This document shows, one piece after another, positions 18,858-27,595 of a DNA stretch of 64,000 bases. How positions within the stretch are numbered: position 1 is the stretch's first letter; each line of letters opens with the position of its first letter. This stretch comes from Flavobacterium poyangense (GTDB taxonomy: Bacteria; Bacteroidota; Bacteroidia; Flavobacteriales; Flavobacteriaceae), in NCBI RefSeq assembly GCF_011751075.1, contig NZ_JAALLN010000001.1, forward strand, positions 124,001-188,000, read 5' to 3'. Made by a program: the position numbers and the translations under genes. A model generated the notes under the pieces. It was not told the origin of the DNA and ran no database searches. It saw only the letters and a list, made by a program, of their open reading frames with translations.

Positions 18858-19186
18858 AAACACGAATTACACGAATTGACACAAATTTTTATTCGTAATA
18901 AATGCAAAACGAAGCCGAAGAGATTTCAGAAGTCGTTAAAAAATAGAAACACGAATTGCACGAATTGACACAAATTTTTATTCGTAATAAATGCAAAACG
19001 AAGCCGAAGAGATTTCAGAAGTCGTTAAAAAATAGAAACACGAATTGCACGAATTGACACAAATTTTTATTCGTAATAAATGCAAAACGAAGCCGAAGAG
19101 ATTTCAGAAGTCGTTAAAAAATAGAAACACGAATTACACGAATTGACACAAATTTTCACTCGCAATACAAGCAAAACTAATTCGTA
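18831..19186. repeat. Four-unit 89-bp tandem array overlapping a gene's 3' end
   Basis: The segment beginning GAGATTTCAGAAGTCG recurs at 18831, 18920, 19009 and 19098, an exact 89-bp period. Each unit carries the last nine codons and TAG stop of the upstream phosphodiesterase followed by AACACGAATT(A/G)CACGAATT and a TTCGTAATAAATGCAAAACGAAGCC spacer in shortened form. Units 2 and 3 appear identical; unit 4 diverges after about 50 bp. The period is not a multiple of three and the first stop is intact, so the extra copies are not translated as an extension. Confidence 0.9.
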
Positions 19187-19208
19187 AAAATTCGTGCAAT
19201 TCGTGGCA
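19121..19208. repeat. Palindromic CACGAATT..AATTCGTG element
   Basis: The arm CACGAATTACACGAATTG near 19128 is followed by AATTCGTGCAATTCGTG near 19187-19203, giving a long imperfect hairpin. The left arm is the part carried in each unit of the 89-bp array, so the array may have grown by duplication of one arm of this element. The rest of the gap to 19314 shows only a weak promoter-like TATCTTAG at 19278-19285 ahead of the methyltransferase gene. Confidence 0.55.
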
Positions 19209-19314
19209 AGCTTTTTATCCCCCGTCCCTCTGAACCTTTGCAATTCTGAACCTTTGCAACTCTAAAAAAAAACTCAGTATCTTAGCACCTCAAAAACTCA
19301 GTCACTTAAAAAAA

Positions 19315-20106
19315 ATGAAACAAATTACTTCAATACAAAATCCGTTTATCAAATCGCTTGTTTTACTTCAGGAAAAAGCAAAAGCCCGCAAACAAACCGG
19401 AACATTTTTGATTGAAGGTCTACGTGAAATTTCATTAGCCATAAAAGGAGGTTATGAAATAGAAACGGTTTTATTTTTACCTGAATTAGTCACTGAAAAC
19501 CAAATCAATAAATTAGTCCAAACACCGGTTCAACTGATAGAAATAAACAAAGAAGTTTATCAAAAGCTCGCCTATAGAGACACAACCGAAGGCATACTGG
19601 CGATCGCCAAAACCAAATCGTTACAGCTAGCAGATTTAAAACTATCTGAAAATCCGTTGATTTTAGTAGCCGAAGCACCGGAAAAACCGGGAAATATAGG
19701 AGCCCTTTTGCGAACAGCAGATGCAGCCCGTTTGGATGCCGTTTTAATTGCCAATCCAAAAAGTGATTTATACAATCCGAATATTGTACGTTCGAGCGTT
19801 GGTTGTTTGTTTACCAATCAGATCGCTACCGGAACAACCGCAGAGATTATCGCTTTTTTGAAAGAAAAAAAGATTGATTTTTACTGCGCTACGTTGCAAA
19901 ATTCGACCTCATATCACACACAAAATTTCACAACTCCAACCGCTTTGGTGGTCGGAACAGAAGCAACAGGCCTAACTCAGGATTGGCGTGATGCTGCTAC
20001 ACAAAATATCATTATTCCAATGCAGGGCGAAATCGACAGTATGAACGTATCTGTTGCTGCAGCTATTTTAATTTTTGAAGCCAAACGTCAAAGAGGATTT
20101 AACTAA
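19315..20106 (+). CDS. TrmH/SpoU-family RNA 2'-O-methyltransferase
   Basis: A 263-residue SPOUT methyltransferase with an N-terminal substrate-binding domain (FIKSLVLLQEKAKARKQTGTF) and the three C-terminal family motifs: NIGALLRTADA at about 127-137, LVVGTEATGL at about 211-220 and IPMQGEIDSMNVSVAAAI at about 239-256, the last forming the trefoil knot that binds S-adenosylmethionine. By family it methylates ribose 2'-OH in rRNA or tRNA; the target nucleotide cannot be assigned. The stop lies 16 bp before the ATG of the serine hydrolase. Confidence 0.93.
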   Translation: MKQITSIQNPFIKSLVLLQEKAKARKQTGTFLIEGLREISLAIKGGYEIETVLFLPELVTENQINKLVQTPVQLIEINKEVYQKLAYRDTTEGILAIAKTKSLQLADLKLSENPLILVAEAPEKPGNIGALLRTADAARLDAVLIANPKSDLYNPNIVRSSVGCLFTNQIATGTTAEIIAFLKEKKIDFYCATLQNSTSYHTQNFTTPTALVVGTEATGLTQDWRDAATQNIIIPMQGEIDSMNVSVAAAILIFEAKRQRGFN

Positions 20107-20122
20107 TGTCAAATTTAAAATT

Positions 20123-21658
20123 ATGAAGTACAAAGTATCGCTTTTAGTCTTATTATTTAGTTTTACCGTTTCCGCACAAATCACAAATCAGGAAGTGGAT
20201 GAATTGGTCAATCGAACCATCAAAGCCTTTGATGTTCCCGGTATTTCCGTTGCCATTGTAAAAGACGGAAAAGTAGTTCTGGCAAAAGGATACGGCGTAA
20301 AATCTGTTTTAACCCAACAAAAAGTAGATGCCAACACGCTGTTTGGAATTGCCTCAAACAGTAAGGCCTTTACCAGTGCCGCACTGGCTATGCTGGTAGA
20401 TGAAGGTAAAATAAAATGGGACGACAAAGTCACAAAATACCTTCCGGACTTTAAAATGTCTATTGATTATGTAACAGAAGAATTTACAATCCGCGATTTA
20501 CTCACACACCGCAGCGGACTTGGTCTTGGTGCCGGCGATTTAATGATCTGGCCTGACGGAAGTGACTTTACCGCCAAAGATATCGTTCATAATTTACGTT
20601 ATCTGAAACCGGTTTCCAGTTTCAGAACAAAATACGATTATGACAATTTAATGTACATCATCGCAGGCGAAATCGTGCATGTAGTAAGCGGTCAAAGCTG
20701 GGCAGAATTTGTTGAGACCCGCATTATGAAACCCTTAGAAATGAACGAAAGTGTCGCTTCGATAAAACGTTTAAAAGATACTTCAAATGTCATTACACCT
20801 CACGTTCCTGTTGATGGAAAATTAAAAACAATCAAAAGATACGAAAATCAGCTTTTTGATGGTGCTGCCGGAATTTACTCCAGCGTAAATGATTTGAGCA
20901 AATGGGCTATTCTACAAATCAACAACGGAAAATATGGCGACAAGCAATTGTTCTCTGAAAAAGAGCATGACGAAATGTGGCAACTACAAACCATTATCCC
21001 CGCAAAAACAAGACCTCCTTACAATACGCATTTTTCAGGATATGGTTTAGGCTGGTTTTTGAGTGACATAAAAGGTTACAAACAAGTTTCTCACACCGGT
21101 GGATTAGAAGGAAATGTAACCCAAACGACTTTGATTCCGGAATTAGGTTTAGGAATCATTGTTTTGACCAATCAACAATCTGGAGCTGCATTTAGCGCCA
21201 TTACAAATACAATAAAAGACAGCTATTTAGGCATTAAACCACAAGATTATGTAACGCTTTACAGCGACAGAGTAAAAGCCAGCGAAGCATCTGCTGATAA
21301 AGTTACCGATGAAGTTTGGGCCACAGTTGCCAAAAATAAAAAAGAAAAGCTTAAAACCGATTTCAGTAAAATAGTGGGAACCTACCAGGACAATTGGTTT
21401 GGAAAAATCACGATTACAGAGAAAAAAGGAAAGCTGTACTTTGCCTCTCAACGTTCACCACAGCTGGCCGGAGAAGTCTTTTTCTACAAAGAGGGTAACT
21501 ATGTCGTAAAATGGAACAATGCCTTTTTTCACGCCGATGCGCATTTATTATTTAAATATGACGAAAGCGGAAAAGTAGCAAACCTTAAAATGCTCCCTAT
21601 TTCTGAACTGACTGATTTTAGTTATGACTTTCAGGATTTGGATTTTACGAAAAACTAA
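20123..21658 (+). CDS. Secreted serine hydrolase, beta-lactamase/PBP-like with C-terminal DUF3471
   Basis: 511 residues from ATG 20123, which begins a signal peptide (MKYKVSLLVLLFSFTVSAQ); the longer frame would overlap the methyltransferase gene and lack a signal. The class C beta-lactamase-like domain shows SNSK at 78-81 (Ser-x-x-Lys nucleophile), YDYDN (Tyr-x-Asn equivalent) and HTGGLEG near 330. A C-terminal lipocalin-like DUF3471 region occupies about the last 110 residues. Family members are esterases or D-amino-acid peptidases; a true beta-lactamase function is not implied. Confidence 0.9.
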   Translation: MKYKVSLLVLLFSFTVSAQITNQEVDELVNRTIKAFDVPGISVAIVKDGKVVLAKGYGVKSVLTQQKVDANTLFGIASNSKAFTSAALAMLVDEGKIKWDDKVTKYLPDFKMSIDYVTEEFTIRDLLTHRSGLGLGAGDLMIWPDGSDFTAKDIVHNLRYLKPVSSFRTKYDYDNLMYIIAGEIVHVVSGQSWAEFVETRIMKPLEMNESVASIKRLKDTSNVITPHVPVDGKLKTIKRYENQLFDGAAGIYSSVNDLSKWAILQINNGKYGDKQLFSEKEHDEMWQLQTIIPAKTRPPYNTHFSGYGLGWFLSDIKGYKQVSHTGGLEGNVTQTTLIPELGLGIIVLTNQQSGAAFSAITNTIKDSYLGIKPQDYVTLYSDRVKASEASADKVTDEVWATVAKNKKEKLKTDFSKIVGTYQDNWFGKITITEKKGKLYFASQRSPQLAGEVFFYKEGNYVVKWNNAFFHADAHLLFKYDESGKVANLKMLPISELTDFSYDFQDLDFTKN

Positions 21659-21660
21659 GC

Positions 21661-21795
21661 ACAGGTTTCAAGTTTCAAGTTTCACATTTTACATTTTACA
21701 TTTTACATTTTACATTTTACATTTTACATTTTACATTTCAGGTTTCAAGTTCCAGGTTTCAACAAACTTGAAACCTGAAACCTGAAACTTTTTCC
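21661..21795. repeat. TTTCAGGTTTCAAG / ACATTTT repeat block
   Basis: A microsatellite of about eight ACATTTT heptamers at 21683-21735 is flanked by GGTTTCAAGTTTC on the left and by CTTGAAACCTGAAACC on the right, which can pair as a hairpin ending in a short T run. It fills most of the gap between the hydrolase and relA/spoT; it could serve as a transcription terminator for the hydrolase gene. The same motifs recur near 58.0-58.6 kb. Confidence 0.7.
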
Positions 21796-21891
21796 ACCTC
21801 AAAGCCCTAAATCTAAAATCAAAATTCCCCTCTCTATTCCCTTGCGTATGTTCTAACTTATTCTTATTTTTAGTACTTGAACTATGCCGTT

Positions 21892-24111
21892 ATGATAGAA
21901 ATAGATATTGAAAAAGAAAATAAAGCAATTGCGCAAGAATACAAAGAATTACTTCGGATTAGCTACCAAACTTTATCCCCTACCGACAAAAAACTCATCA
22001 GAAAAGCTTTTGATGTAGCGGTTGATGCACATAAAGAACAACGTCGCAAATCCGGTGAAGCCTATATCTTTCATCCTATTGCAGTTGCGAAAATTGTAGC
22101 CTCCGAAATTGGTTTGGGAGCTACCTCTATTGCTGCGGCCTTATTGCACGATGTTGTCGAAGATACCCCGATAACAGTTGAAGATATTGAGCGTTTATTT
22201 AACCCAAAAGTAGCGCAATTAGTTGAAGGACTGACCAAAATCTCGATGGTTCAAAGAGATTTGAATGCGTCCATGCAGGCAGAAAATTTCAGAAAAATGA
22301 TTCTGACCCTTAACGATGATGTTCGGGTAATCTTAATCAAACTGGCAGATCGTTTACACAATATGCAGACGATGGATTCTATGGCAGAATACAAACAGAC
22401 CAAAATTGCCTCAGAAACCTTATACATCTATGCCCCGCTTGCCCATCGTTTGGGATTGTACAACATCAAAACAAAACTCGAAGATCTGGGTTTAAAATAT
22501 ACAGAACCGGCCGTTTATGAAGATATTGTCAGCAAAATAAGAGAAACTAAAGAAGAGCAGGATGCCTACATCAAAGACATTTCTGATGTTTTAAAAAAAT
22601 CTTTAGATGCCGAAAATGTCGATTATATTATAAAAGGCCGTCCAAAATCAATTTATTCGATTCGTCGAAAAATGCGTGCTCAAAATGTAAGTTTTGACGA
22701 AGTCTACGACAAATTTGCCCTTAGAATCGTTTACAAATCAGATCCTCATGACGAGAAATTTATCGCCTGGAAAATTTATTCTATCGTAACAGACCATTAC
22801 AGACCCAGCCCAAGTCGTTTACGCGATTGGATTTCGTCTCCAAAATCAACCGGTTATGAAGCCCTGCACATTACCGTAATGGGACCAAAAGGTCGTTGGG
22901 TTGAAGTACAGGTTCGAAGCGAACGAATGGATGAGATTGCAGAAAAAGGATACGCAGCCCACTACAAATATAAAAACGGAGCCACAGAAGAAAGCGGCCT
23001 TGATGTCTGGTTGAATTTGCTTCGTGAAGCTTTAGAAAATCAGGAAACCAATGCGGTTGATTTTGTTGAAGATTTTAAAATGAATCTATATTCAAAAGAA
23101 ATCTTCATTTTTACTCCAAAAGGAGAAATCAAATCACTACCAAAAGGAGCAACTTCTCTTGATTTTGCCTTTAGTATTCACTCCGAAATCGGAATCAAAA
23201 CCAGAGGAACACGTGTAAACGGACGTCTTGTTCCTTTAAATCACGAACTCAAAAGCGGGGATCAGGTTGAAGTAATTACCTCTGCCAATCAAAAACCAAC
23301 CATTAACTGGCTGGAATATGTAACGACTTCCAGAGCAAAAACCAAGATTAAAAATGTTCTGAACGAGAACACCAAAAAAATTGCCGAAGAAGGAAAAGAA
23401 TTACTTACCAGAAAACTAAAACACCTAAAAATAACCATCAACGAACAGGTTATTAATGAATTGGTGAACTTTTTCAAGCTTAAAACAAGTTTAGATTTAT
23501 TTTACAGAGTTGGAATTGGCGCTATTGAGAATCAGCAATTAAAAGATTATGCTGCTCAAAAAAGCAACACCTTTATCAATTTCTTTAAAAATAAAATCAA
23601 GAGAAATAAAGATACTGCTGCCGACGATATACACAAACCTATTATTAGCAGCAATTATGACATGTTGGTTTTTGGAACCGAACATGACAAACTCGATTAC
23701 AAACTTTCACAATGTTGTAACCCAATTCCCGGAGATGATGTTTTTGGGTTTGTAACAATAAACGAAGGAATAAAAGTCCATAAAAAAGACTGTCCAAATG
23801 CAATCGGAATGCAATCGAATTATGCGTACCGTATCATGAGTGCCAAATGGATTGATTCGTCTCAGGAAGAGTTCAAAGCCATTATCAATATTACCGGAAT
23901 GGATGTTTTAGGGCTTACCAACCAACTAACCAGAGTAATTTCAAACAATATGAGTGTCAATATTCAGAGTATTTCTTTGAGCACTGATGCCGGAATTTTT
24001 CATGGTCAGATTGCGGTGATTGTTCAGAACAATACCATTTTGAAGAAAATGATTAATGCCATTAAAAAAATTGACGGAGTCGACAAGGTAACCCGCGAAT
24101 ACCGAACCTAA
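21892..24111 (+). CDS. spoT: Bifunctional (p)ppGpp synthetase/hydrolase RelA/SpoT
   Basis: 739 residues from the ATG at 21892 (a TTG five codons upstream is a weaker choice). Domains in order: HD hydrolase with ALLHDVVEDT at about 83-92; synthetase with GRPKSIYSIRRKM near 253 and YEALHITV; TGS domain beginning FIFTPKGEIKSLPKGA; the zinc-finger-like CCNPIPGDD; and a C-terminal ACT domain. Both catalytic sites look complete, so this is expected to make and degrade the alarmone in response to starvation. The length is normal. No second long RSH gene is in the window. Confidence 0.95.
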   Translation: MIEIDIEKENKAIAQEYKELLRISYQTLSPTDKKLIRKAFDVAVDAHKEQRRKSGEAYIFHPIAVAKIVASEIGLGATSIAAALLHDVVEDTPITVEDIERLFNPKVAQLVEGLTKISMVQRDLNASMQAENFRKMILTLNDDVRVILIKLADRLHNMQTMDSMAEYKQTKIASETLYIYAPLAHRLGLYNIKTKLEDLGLKYTEPAVYEDIVSKIRETKEEQDAYIKDISDVLKKSLDAENVDYIIKGRPKSIYSIRRKMRAQNVSFDEVYDKFALRIVYKSDPHDEKFIAWKIYSIVTDHYRPSPSRLRDWISSPKSTGYEALHITVMGPKGRWVEVQVRSERMDEIAEKGYAAHYKYKNGATEESGLDVWLNLLREALENQETNAVDFVEDFKMNLYSKEIFIFTPKGEIKSLPKGATSLDFAFSIHSEIGIKTRGTRVNGRLVPLNHELKSGDQVEVITSANQKPTINWLEYVTTSRAKTKIKNVLNENTKKIAEEGKELLTRKLKHLKITINEQVINELVNFFKLKTSLDLFYRVGIGAIENQQLKDYAAQKSNTFINFFKNKIKRNKDTAADDIHKPIISSNYDMLVFGTEHDKLDYKLSQCCNPIPGDDVFGFVTINEGIKVHKKDCPNAIGMQSNYAYRIMSAKWIDSSQEEFKAIINITGMDVLGLTNQLTRVISNNMSVNIQSISLSTDAGIFHGQIAVIVQNNTILKKMINAIKKIDGVDKVTREYRT

Positions 24112-24215
24112 GCCGATACCCCACTCCATTTTTAACTTGTTGCGTACAATTTACTCAACAAGTTAAAAACATGAATTCTAATTATAAAAGAGTAAAAAAA
24201 GAAATATATTTTTAC

Positions 24216-24326
24216 CACATAGCAACTATGAGGTCTGCGACTTCGCTCAGACTGACAATTGAAATTTTAAATAAGTGAAATACTTTTTTTCGTTTAAAAA
24301 AAACTATGTTCCTATGTGTTAGAAAA
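24216..24326 (-). repeat. Dispersed repeat copy A (AACACATAGGAACATAG...GTCAGTCTGAGCGAAGTCG)
   Basis: Read on the minus strand this segment begins CTAACACATAGGAACATAG, continues through TTTCACTTATTTAAAATTTC and ends with AATTGTCAGTCTGAGCGAAG and CTCATAGTT. Two more copies of the same order of blocks occur on the plus strand at 35643-35742 and 56976-57065. It lies in the 253-bp gap between the RelA/SpoT gene and the next gene. Confidence 0.75.
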
Positions 24327-24364
24327 GCAAACGCATGCAATAGACTACTTTTAATAAAATTGTT

Positions 24365-24910
24365 ATGATACAAAATGATTCTTTAGAAATTCCGAAATTA
24401 AATTTTGACGCCAATGGAAGTCTAGTTATTGTCGCTTCTGAATCTTCCTCAAAAGATGATTTCGACTTTTTTCAAGGAAAATCTAGTATTCAAAACAAAA
24501 AACTAAAAAAAAGATTTGCCGATTGCAACGAATGGATTGAATTCCCTTCTACTCAGGAAATGTACAAGATTCTAAACGGAATTGGCAACATTGACAATTT
24601 TCTCGCTACTTTTGATGGAGAACCTTTTGAAGGCATGACAGTTCGTTTGTTTAATCCTGTAACAAAATTATGGAGCATTTATTGGTCCGATTCTACTACA
24701 GGAGTTTTAGACAAACCGGTAACAGGTTCCTTTGAGAACAATGTAGGGCATTTTTTTTCGGAAGATATTTTTGAAGGCCGAAATGTAATTCAGGTATTTC
24801 GTTGGGATGCCCGCGATACAAAAAAACCAATCTGGAGCCAGGCCATGAGCGATGACAAAGGAAAAACATGGGAATGGAACTGGTATATGTTTATGACAAA
24901 AATAGACTAA
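24365..24910 (+). CDS. DUF1579-like hypothetical protein
   Basis: A 181-residue protein with no signal peptide or membrane helix. The central pattern DFDFFQGKSSI...KKRFADCNEWIEF...YKILNGIGNIDNF..FEGMTVRLFNPVTKLWSIYWSD follows the order of strands in the calycin-like DUF1579 family of small beta-barrel proteins (quoted here in short pieces). No enzymatic activity is known for the family. It stands alone, between a repeat upstream and a repeat-free gap of 184 bp downstream that carries the promoter of the Fur-family gene. Confidence 0.7.
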   Translation: MIQNDSLEIPKLNFDANGSLVIVASESSSKDDFDFFQGKSSIQNKKLKKRFADCNEWIEFPSTQEMYKILNGIGNIDNFLATFDGEPFEGMTVRLFNPVTKLWSIYWSDSTTGVLDKPVTGSFENNVGHFFSEDIFEGRNVIQVFRWDARDTKKPIWSQAMSDDKGKTWEWNWYMFMTKID

Positions 24911-25079
24911 CTATTTTGTTAGTATTATCTCAAATAAAAATAAATATGTTAATAAAGCTAACTTAAGCCGGTAAAAAAAAGTAACGCAAAACCCTTAAAC
25001 AGGAGCTTTTGCCACGCATAAACTCCGATTTGAAAGTTAAACTTTGAACCTGAAACTTTTATTCATTAAAATAAAAAAT

Positions 25080-25087
25080 TATCTTTG
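25080..25087 (+). promoter_or_regulatory. Promoter -7 box of the Fur-family gene
   Basis: TATCTTTG matches the Bacteroidota TAnnTTTG box and lies 8 bp before ATG 25095. It falls inside the reading frame that an upstream start at 25044 would give, so it supports the downstream start. Confidence 0.6.
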
Positions 25088-25094
25088 CCAGATT

Positions 25095-25553
25095 ATGACA
25101 CTAATTTCAACTGACAATACTAAAAATCAAGAAATTGTAAAAAATGTTTTTACAATGTATCTTGAGCAAAAAGGGCATCGCAAAACTCCTGAGCGTTATG
25201 CTATTCTTCAGGAAATTTACGATAGCGAAGAGCACTTTGATATAGAAAATCTTTATATCAAAATGAAAAACAAAAACTATCGTGTGAGTAGAGCAACGCT
25301 ATACAACACGATCGAGTTGTTGCTGGACTGCGCTTTGGTTAGAAAACATCAATTTGGGCAAAATCAGGCTTACTACGAGAAATCTTATTTTGATAAACAA
25401 CACGATCACATTATCATGACAGATTCCGGTGAGGTAATTGAATTTTGCGACCCAAGAATTCAAACCATCAAAAAAACAATCGAAGAAATCTTTGACATCG
25501 AGATCACAAATCACTCGTTGTATTTCTACGGTAACAAAAAGCAAAAACAATAG
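25095..25553 (+). CDS. Fur-family transcriptional repressor
   Basis: 152 residues from ATG 25095; the promoter box just upstream rules out the longer frame from 25044. The winged-helix part has [15 protein letters not shown] and [15 protein letters not shown]. The metal region reads [17 protein letters not shown], whereas classical Fur has HDHLICxxCGxVxEF: both structural-zinc cysteines are replaced (Met and Ser), and the usual C-terminal CxxxxC is absent. The regulatory HDH and downstream TNHS histidine are retained. It lies 92 bp upstream of purA on the same strand. The metal sensed is unknown. Confidence 0.88.
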   Translation: MTLISTDNTKNQEIVKNVFTMYLEQKGHRKTPERYAILQEIYDSEEHFDIENLYIKMKNKNYRVSRATLYNTIELLLDCALVRKHQFGQNQAYYEKSYFDKQHDHIIMTDSGEVIEFCDPRIQTIKKTIEEIFDIEITNHSLYFYGNKKQKQ

Positions 25554-25645
25554 TCCGAAAGGAATTATTTCGAAAATAAAAAAAGAAAATTAACTACATT
25601 AATCAGTAGGGCAATTTAAATTGCCTCAACGCAAATTAAAACAGA

Positions 25646-26917
25646 ATGACCGTAGACTTATTACTAGGATTACAATGGGGAGATGAAGGTAAAGGAAAAA
25701 TTGTTGACGTTCTTACCTCTAATTATGATATTATTGCACGTTTTCAAGGAGGACCAAATGCAGGACATACATTAGAATTTGACGGAATCAAACATGTATT
25801 GAGAACCATTCCTTCCGGGATTTTTCATAAAAAATCAGTAAACATCATTGGAAATGGTGTTGTAATAGATCCGGTAGTTTTTCAAAAAGAAATTGAAGGT
25901 TTAGAAAAATTTAATCTTGACATTAAATCTAAATTGATCATTTCGAGAAAAGCACATTTAATTTTACCAACACACCGTTTGCTGGATGCTGCTTCTGAAG
26001 CATCAAAAGGAAAAGCAAAAATCGGTTCTACATTAAAAGGAATTGGTCCAACTTATATGGACAAAACCGGTAGAAACGGATTGCGTGTAGGAGATATCGA
26101 ATTAGAAGATTTCAAAGAAAGATACAGAGCATTGGCAGACAAACACGAAGCCATGATTGCTTTTTATGATGTTGCTATTCAATACAACTTAGACGAACTT
26201 GAAAAAGAGTTTTTCGAAGCTATTGAAGAATTAAAAAAATTAGATTTTATCGACAGTGAAGAATACATGTTCCAAGCTCAAAAAGCAGGTAAATCTATTC
26301 TATGCGAAGGTGCTCAGGGATCTTTATTAGATGTTGATTTCGGAACTTATCCTTTCGTAACATCATCAAACACCACTGCTGCCGGAGCTTGTACCGGTTT
26401 AGGAATTGCTCCTAATAAAATCAAAGAAGTTTACGGTATTTTTAAAGCTTACGTTACCCGTGTTGGTAGCGGTCCTTTCCCAACTGAGCTTTTTGATGAA
26501 GTTGGTGCCACTATGGCAAGAGTTGGTAACGAATTTGGTTCTGTTACAGGAAGACAAAGACGTTGCGGATGGTTAGACTTAGTAGCTTTAAAATATGCTG
26601 TTCAGGTAAATGGTGTAACTCAGTTAATGATGATGAAAGGGGATGTTCTTTCCGGATTTGAAACCTTAAAAGTATGTACAGAATACAACTACAAAGGACA
26701 AAATATTTCTCACTTTCCTTACAACATCGAACCTGAAAATGTAACTCCGGTTTACAAAGAATTTAAAGGATGGCAAGCGGACTTAACCGGAATGACTACT
26801 TACGATCAATTGCCAATTGAATTAAAAGAATATATCGAATTTATTGAAGCAGAAGTTGGAGTGCCAATCAAAATTGTATCGGTTGGGCCAGACAGAAAGC
26901 AAACCATAACAAAATAA
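25646..26917 (+). CDS. purA: Adenylosuccinate synthetase
   Basis: A 423-residue enzyme that makes adenylosuccinate from IMP, aspartate and GTP, the first step from IMP to AMP. The N-terminal GLQWGDEGKGKIVD carries the GTP P-loop-like site and catalytic Asp, followed by GGPNAGHT; other family blocks are GSTLKGIGPTYMDK, QGSLLDVDFGTYPFVTSS and GRQRRCGWLDL. The length is typical. It is followed by a strong intrinsic terminator. The counterpart branch enzyme, guaB, lies at 30337-31809. Confidence 0.97.
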   Translation: MTVDLLLGLQWGDEGKGKIVDVLTSNYDIIARFQGGPNAGHTLEFDGIKHVLRTIPSGIFHKKSVNIIGNGVVIDPVVFQKEIEGLEKFNLDIKSKLIISRKAHLILPTHRLLDAASEASKGKAKIGSTLKGIGPTYMDKTGRNGLRVGDIELEDFKERYRALADKHEAMIAFYDVAIQYNLDELEKEFFEAIEELKKLDFIDSEEYMFQAQKAGKSILCEGAQGSLLDVDFGTYPFVTSSNTTAAGACTGLGIAPNKIKEVYGIFKAYVTRVGSGPFPTELFDEVGATMARVGNEFGSVTGRQRRCGWLDLVALKYAVQVNGVTQLMMMKGDVLSGFETLKVCTEYNYKGQNISHFPYNIEPENVTPVYKEFKGWQADLTGMTTYDQLPIELKEYIEFIEAEVGVPIKIVSVGPDRKQTITK

Positions 26918-26922
26918 TACTC

Positions 26923-26953
26923 AAAAACGCTCTGATAATCAGAGCGTTTTTTT
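26923..26953 (+). terminator. Intrinsic terminator of purA
   Basis: AAAAACGCTCTGA (26923-26935) pairs perfectly with TCAGAGCGTTTTT (26939-26951) around a 3-nt loop, followed by further T residues, six bases after the purA stop. Confidence 0.9.
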
Positions 26954-26968
26954 ATATAAAATTTGATC

Positions 26969-27553
26969 ATGAGAAAAAATCCTGAAATTAAAATTACAGA
27001 AACTAAGTTGTTATCAGACAATTGGTACATATTAAACAAAGTTACTTTTGATTATAAAAAAGAAAATCAGCCTGTAGAATCTCATATCCGTGAAGTTTAC
27101 GATCGTGGCAACGGTGCCGGAATTTTACTTTATAACTACACTAAAAAAACAGTAATCCTAACACGACAATTTCGCTTACCAACTTTTCTCAACGGAAACA
27201 AAACCGGAATGATGATCGAAGTCTGCGCAGGTCTTTTGGATAAGGATAATGCCGAGCAGGCGATCATTCGCGAAACTGAAGAAGAAACAGGCTATCGTTT
27301 AAAAAAAGTTCAAAAAGTGATCGAAACGTATATGTCTCCGGGATCTGTTACAGAGATTTTACATCTATTTATTGGTGAATATGACGAAAATATGAAAGTA
27401 AGCAAAGGAGGTGGTCTCGATGCTGAACAGGAAAATATCGAAGTGCTGGAATATACTTTTGATGAAGCTTATGCCATGATTGAATCCGGTGAAATTACAG
27501 ACGCTAAAACTATTTTACTATTACAGCATGCTAAAATAAAAGGCTTGTTATAA
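26969..27553 (+). CDS. nudK: Nudix hydrolase, GDP-mannose pyrophosphatase NudK type
   Basis: 194 residues from ATG 26969 (a TTG two codons upstream is less likely). The Nudix box is complete: GLLDKDNAEQAIIRETEEETGYRL pattern, with the REx2EE(T)G core at about 95-103. YMSPGSVTEILHLFIGEY and the following GGGLDAEQENIEV segment are characteristic of the NudK/ADP-ribose-pyrophosphatase-like branch, which cleaves nucleotide sugars such as GDP-mannose. The exact substrate is an inference from similarity. Confidence 0.85.
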   Translation: MRKNPEIKITETKLLSDNWYILNKVTFDYKKENQPVESHIREVYDRGNGAGILLYNYTKKTVILTRQFRLPTFLNGNKTGMMIEVCAGLLDKDNAEQAIIRETEEETGYRLKKVQKVIETYMSPGSVTEILHLFIGEYDENMKVSKGGGLDAEQENIEVLEYTFDEAYAMIESGEITDAKTILLLQHAKIKGLL

Positions 27554-27570
27554 GACAATTTTCATTATTT

Positions 27571-27578
27571 TAGATTTG
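27571..27578 (+). promoter_or_regulatory. Possible promoter -7 box before the S41 peptidase
   Basis: TAGATTTG fits TAnnTTTG, 17 bp before the ATG. A TTG lies 23 bp further upstream. Confidence 0.4.
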
Positions 27579-27595
27579 AATTTAATGCTTTTATA

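Noticed and set aside
24216..24326. Terminator of relA/spoT
   Set aside because: The block is a copy of a dispersed repeat without a self-complementary stem plus T run in the right direction.
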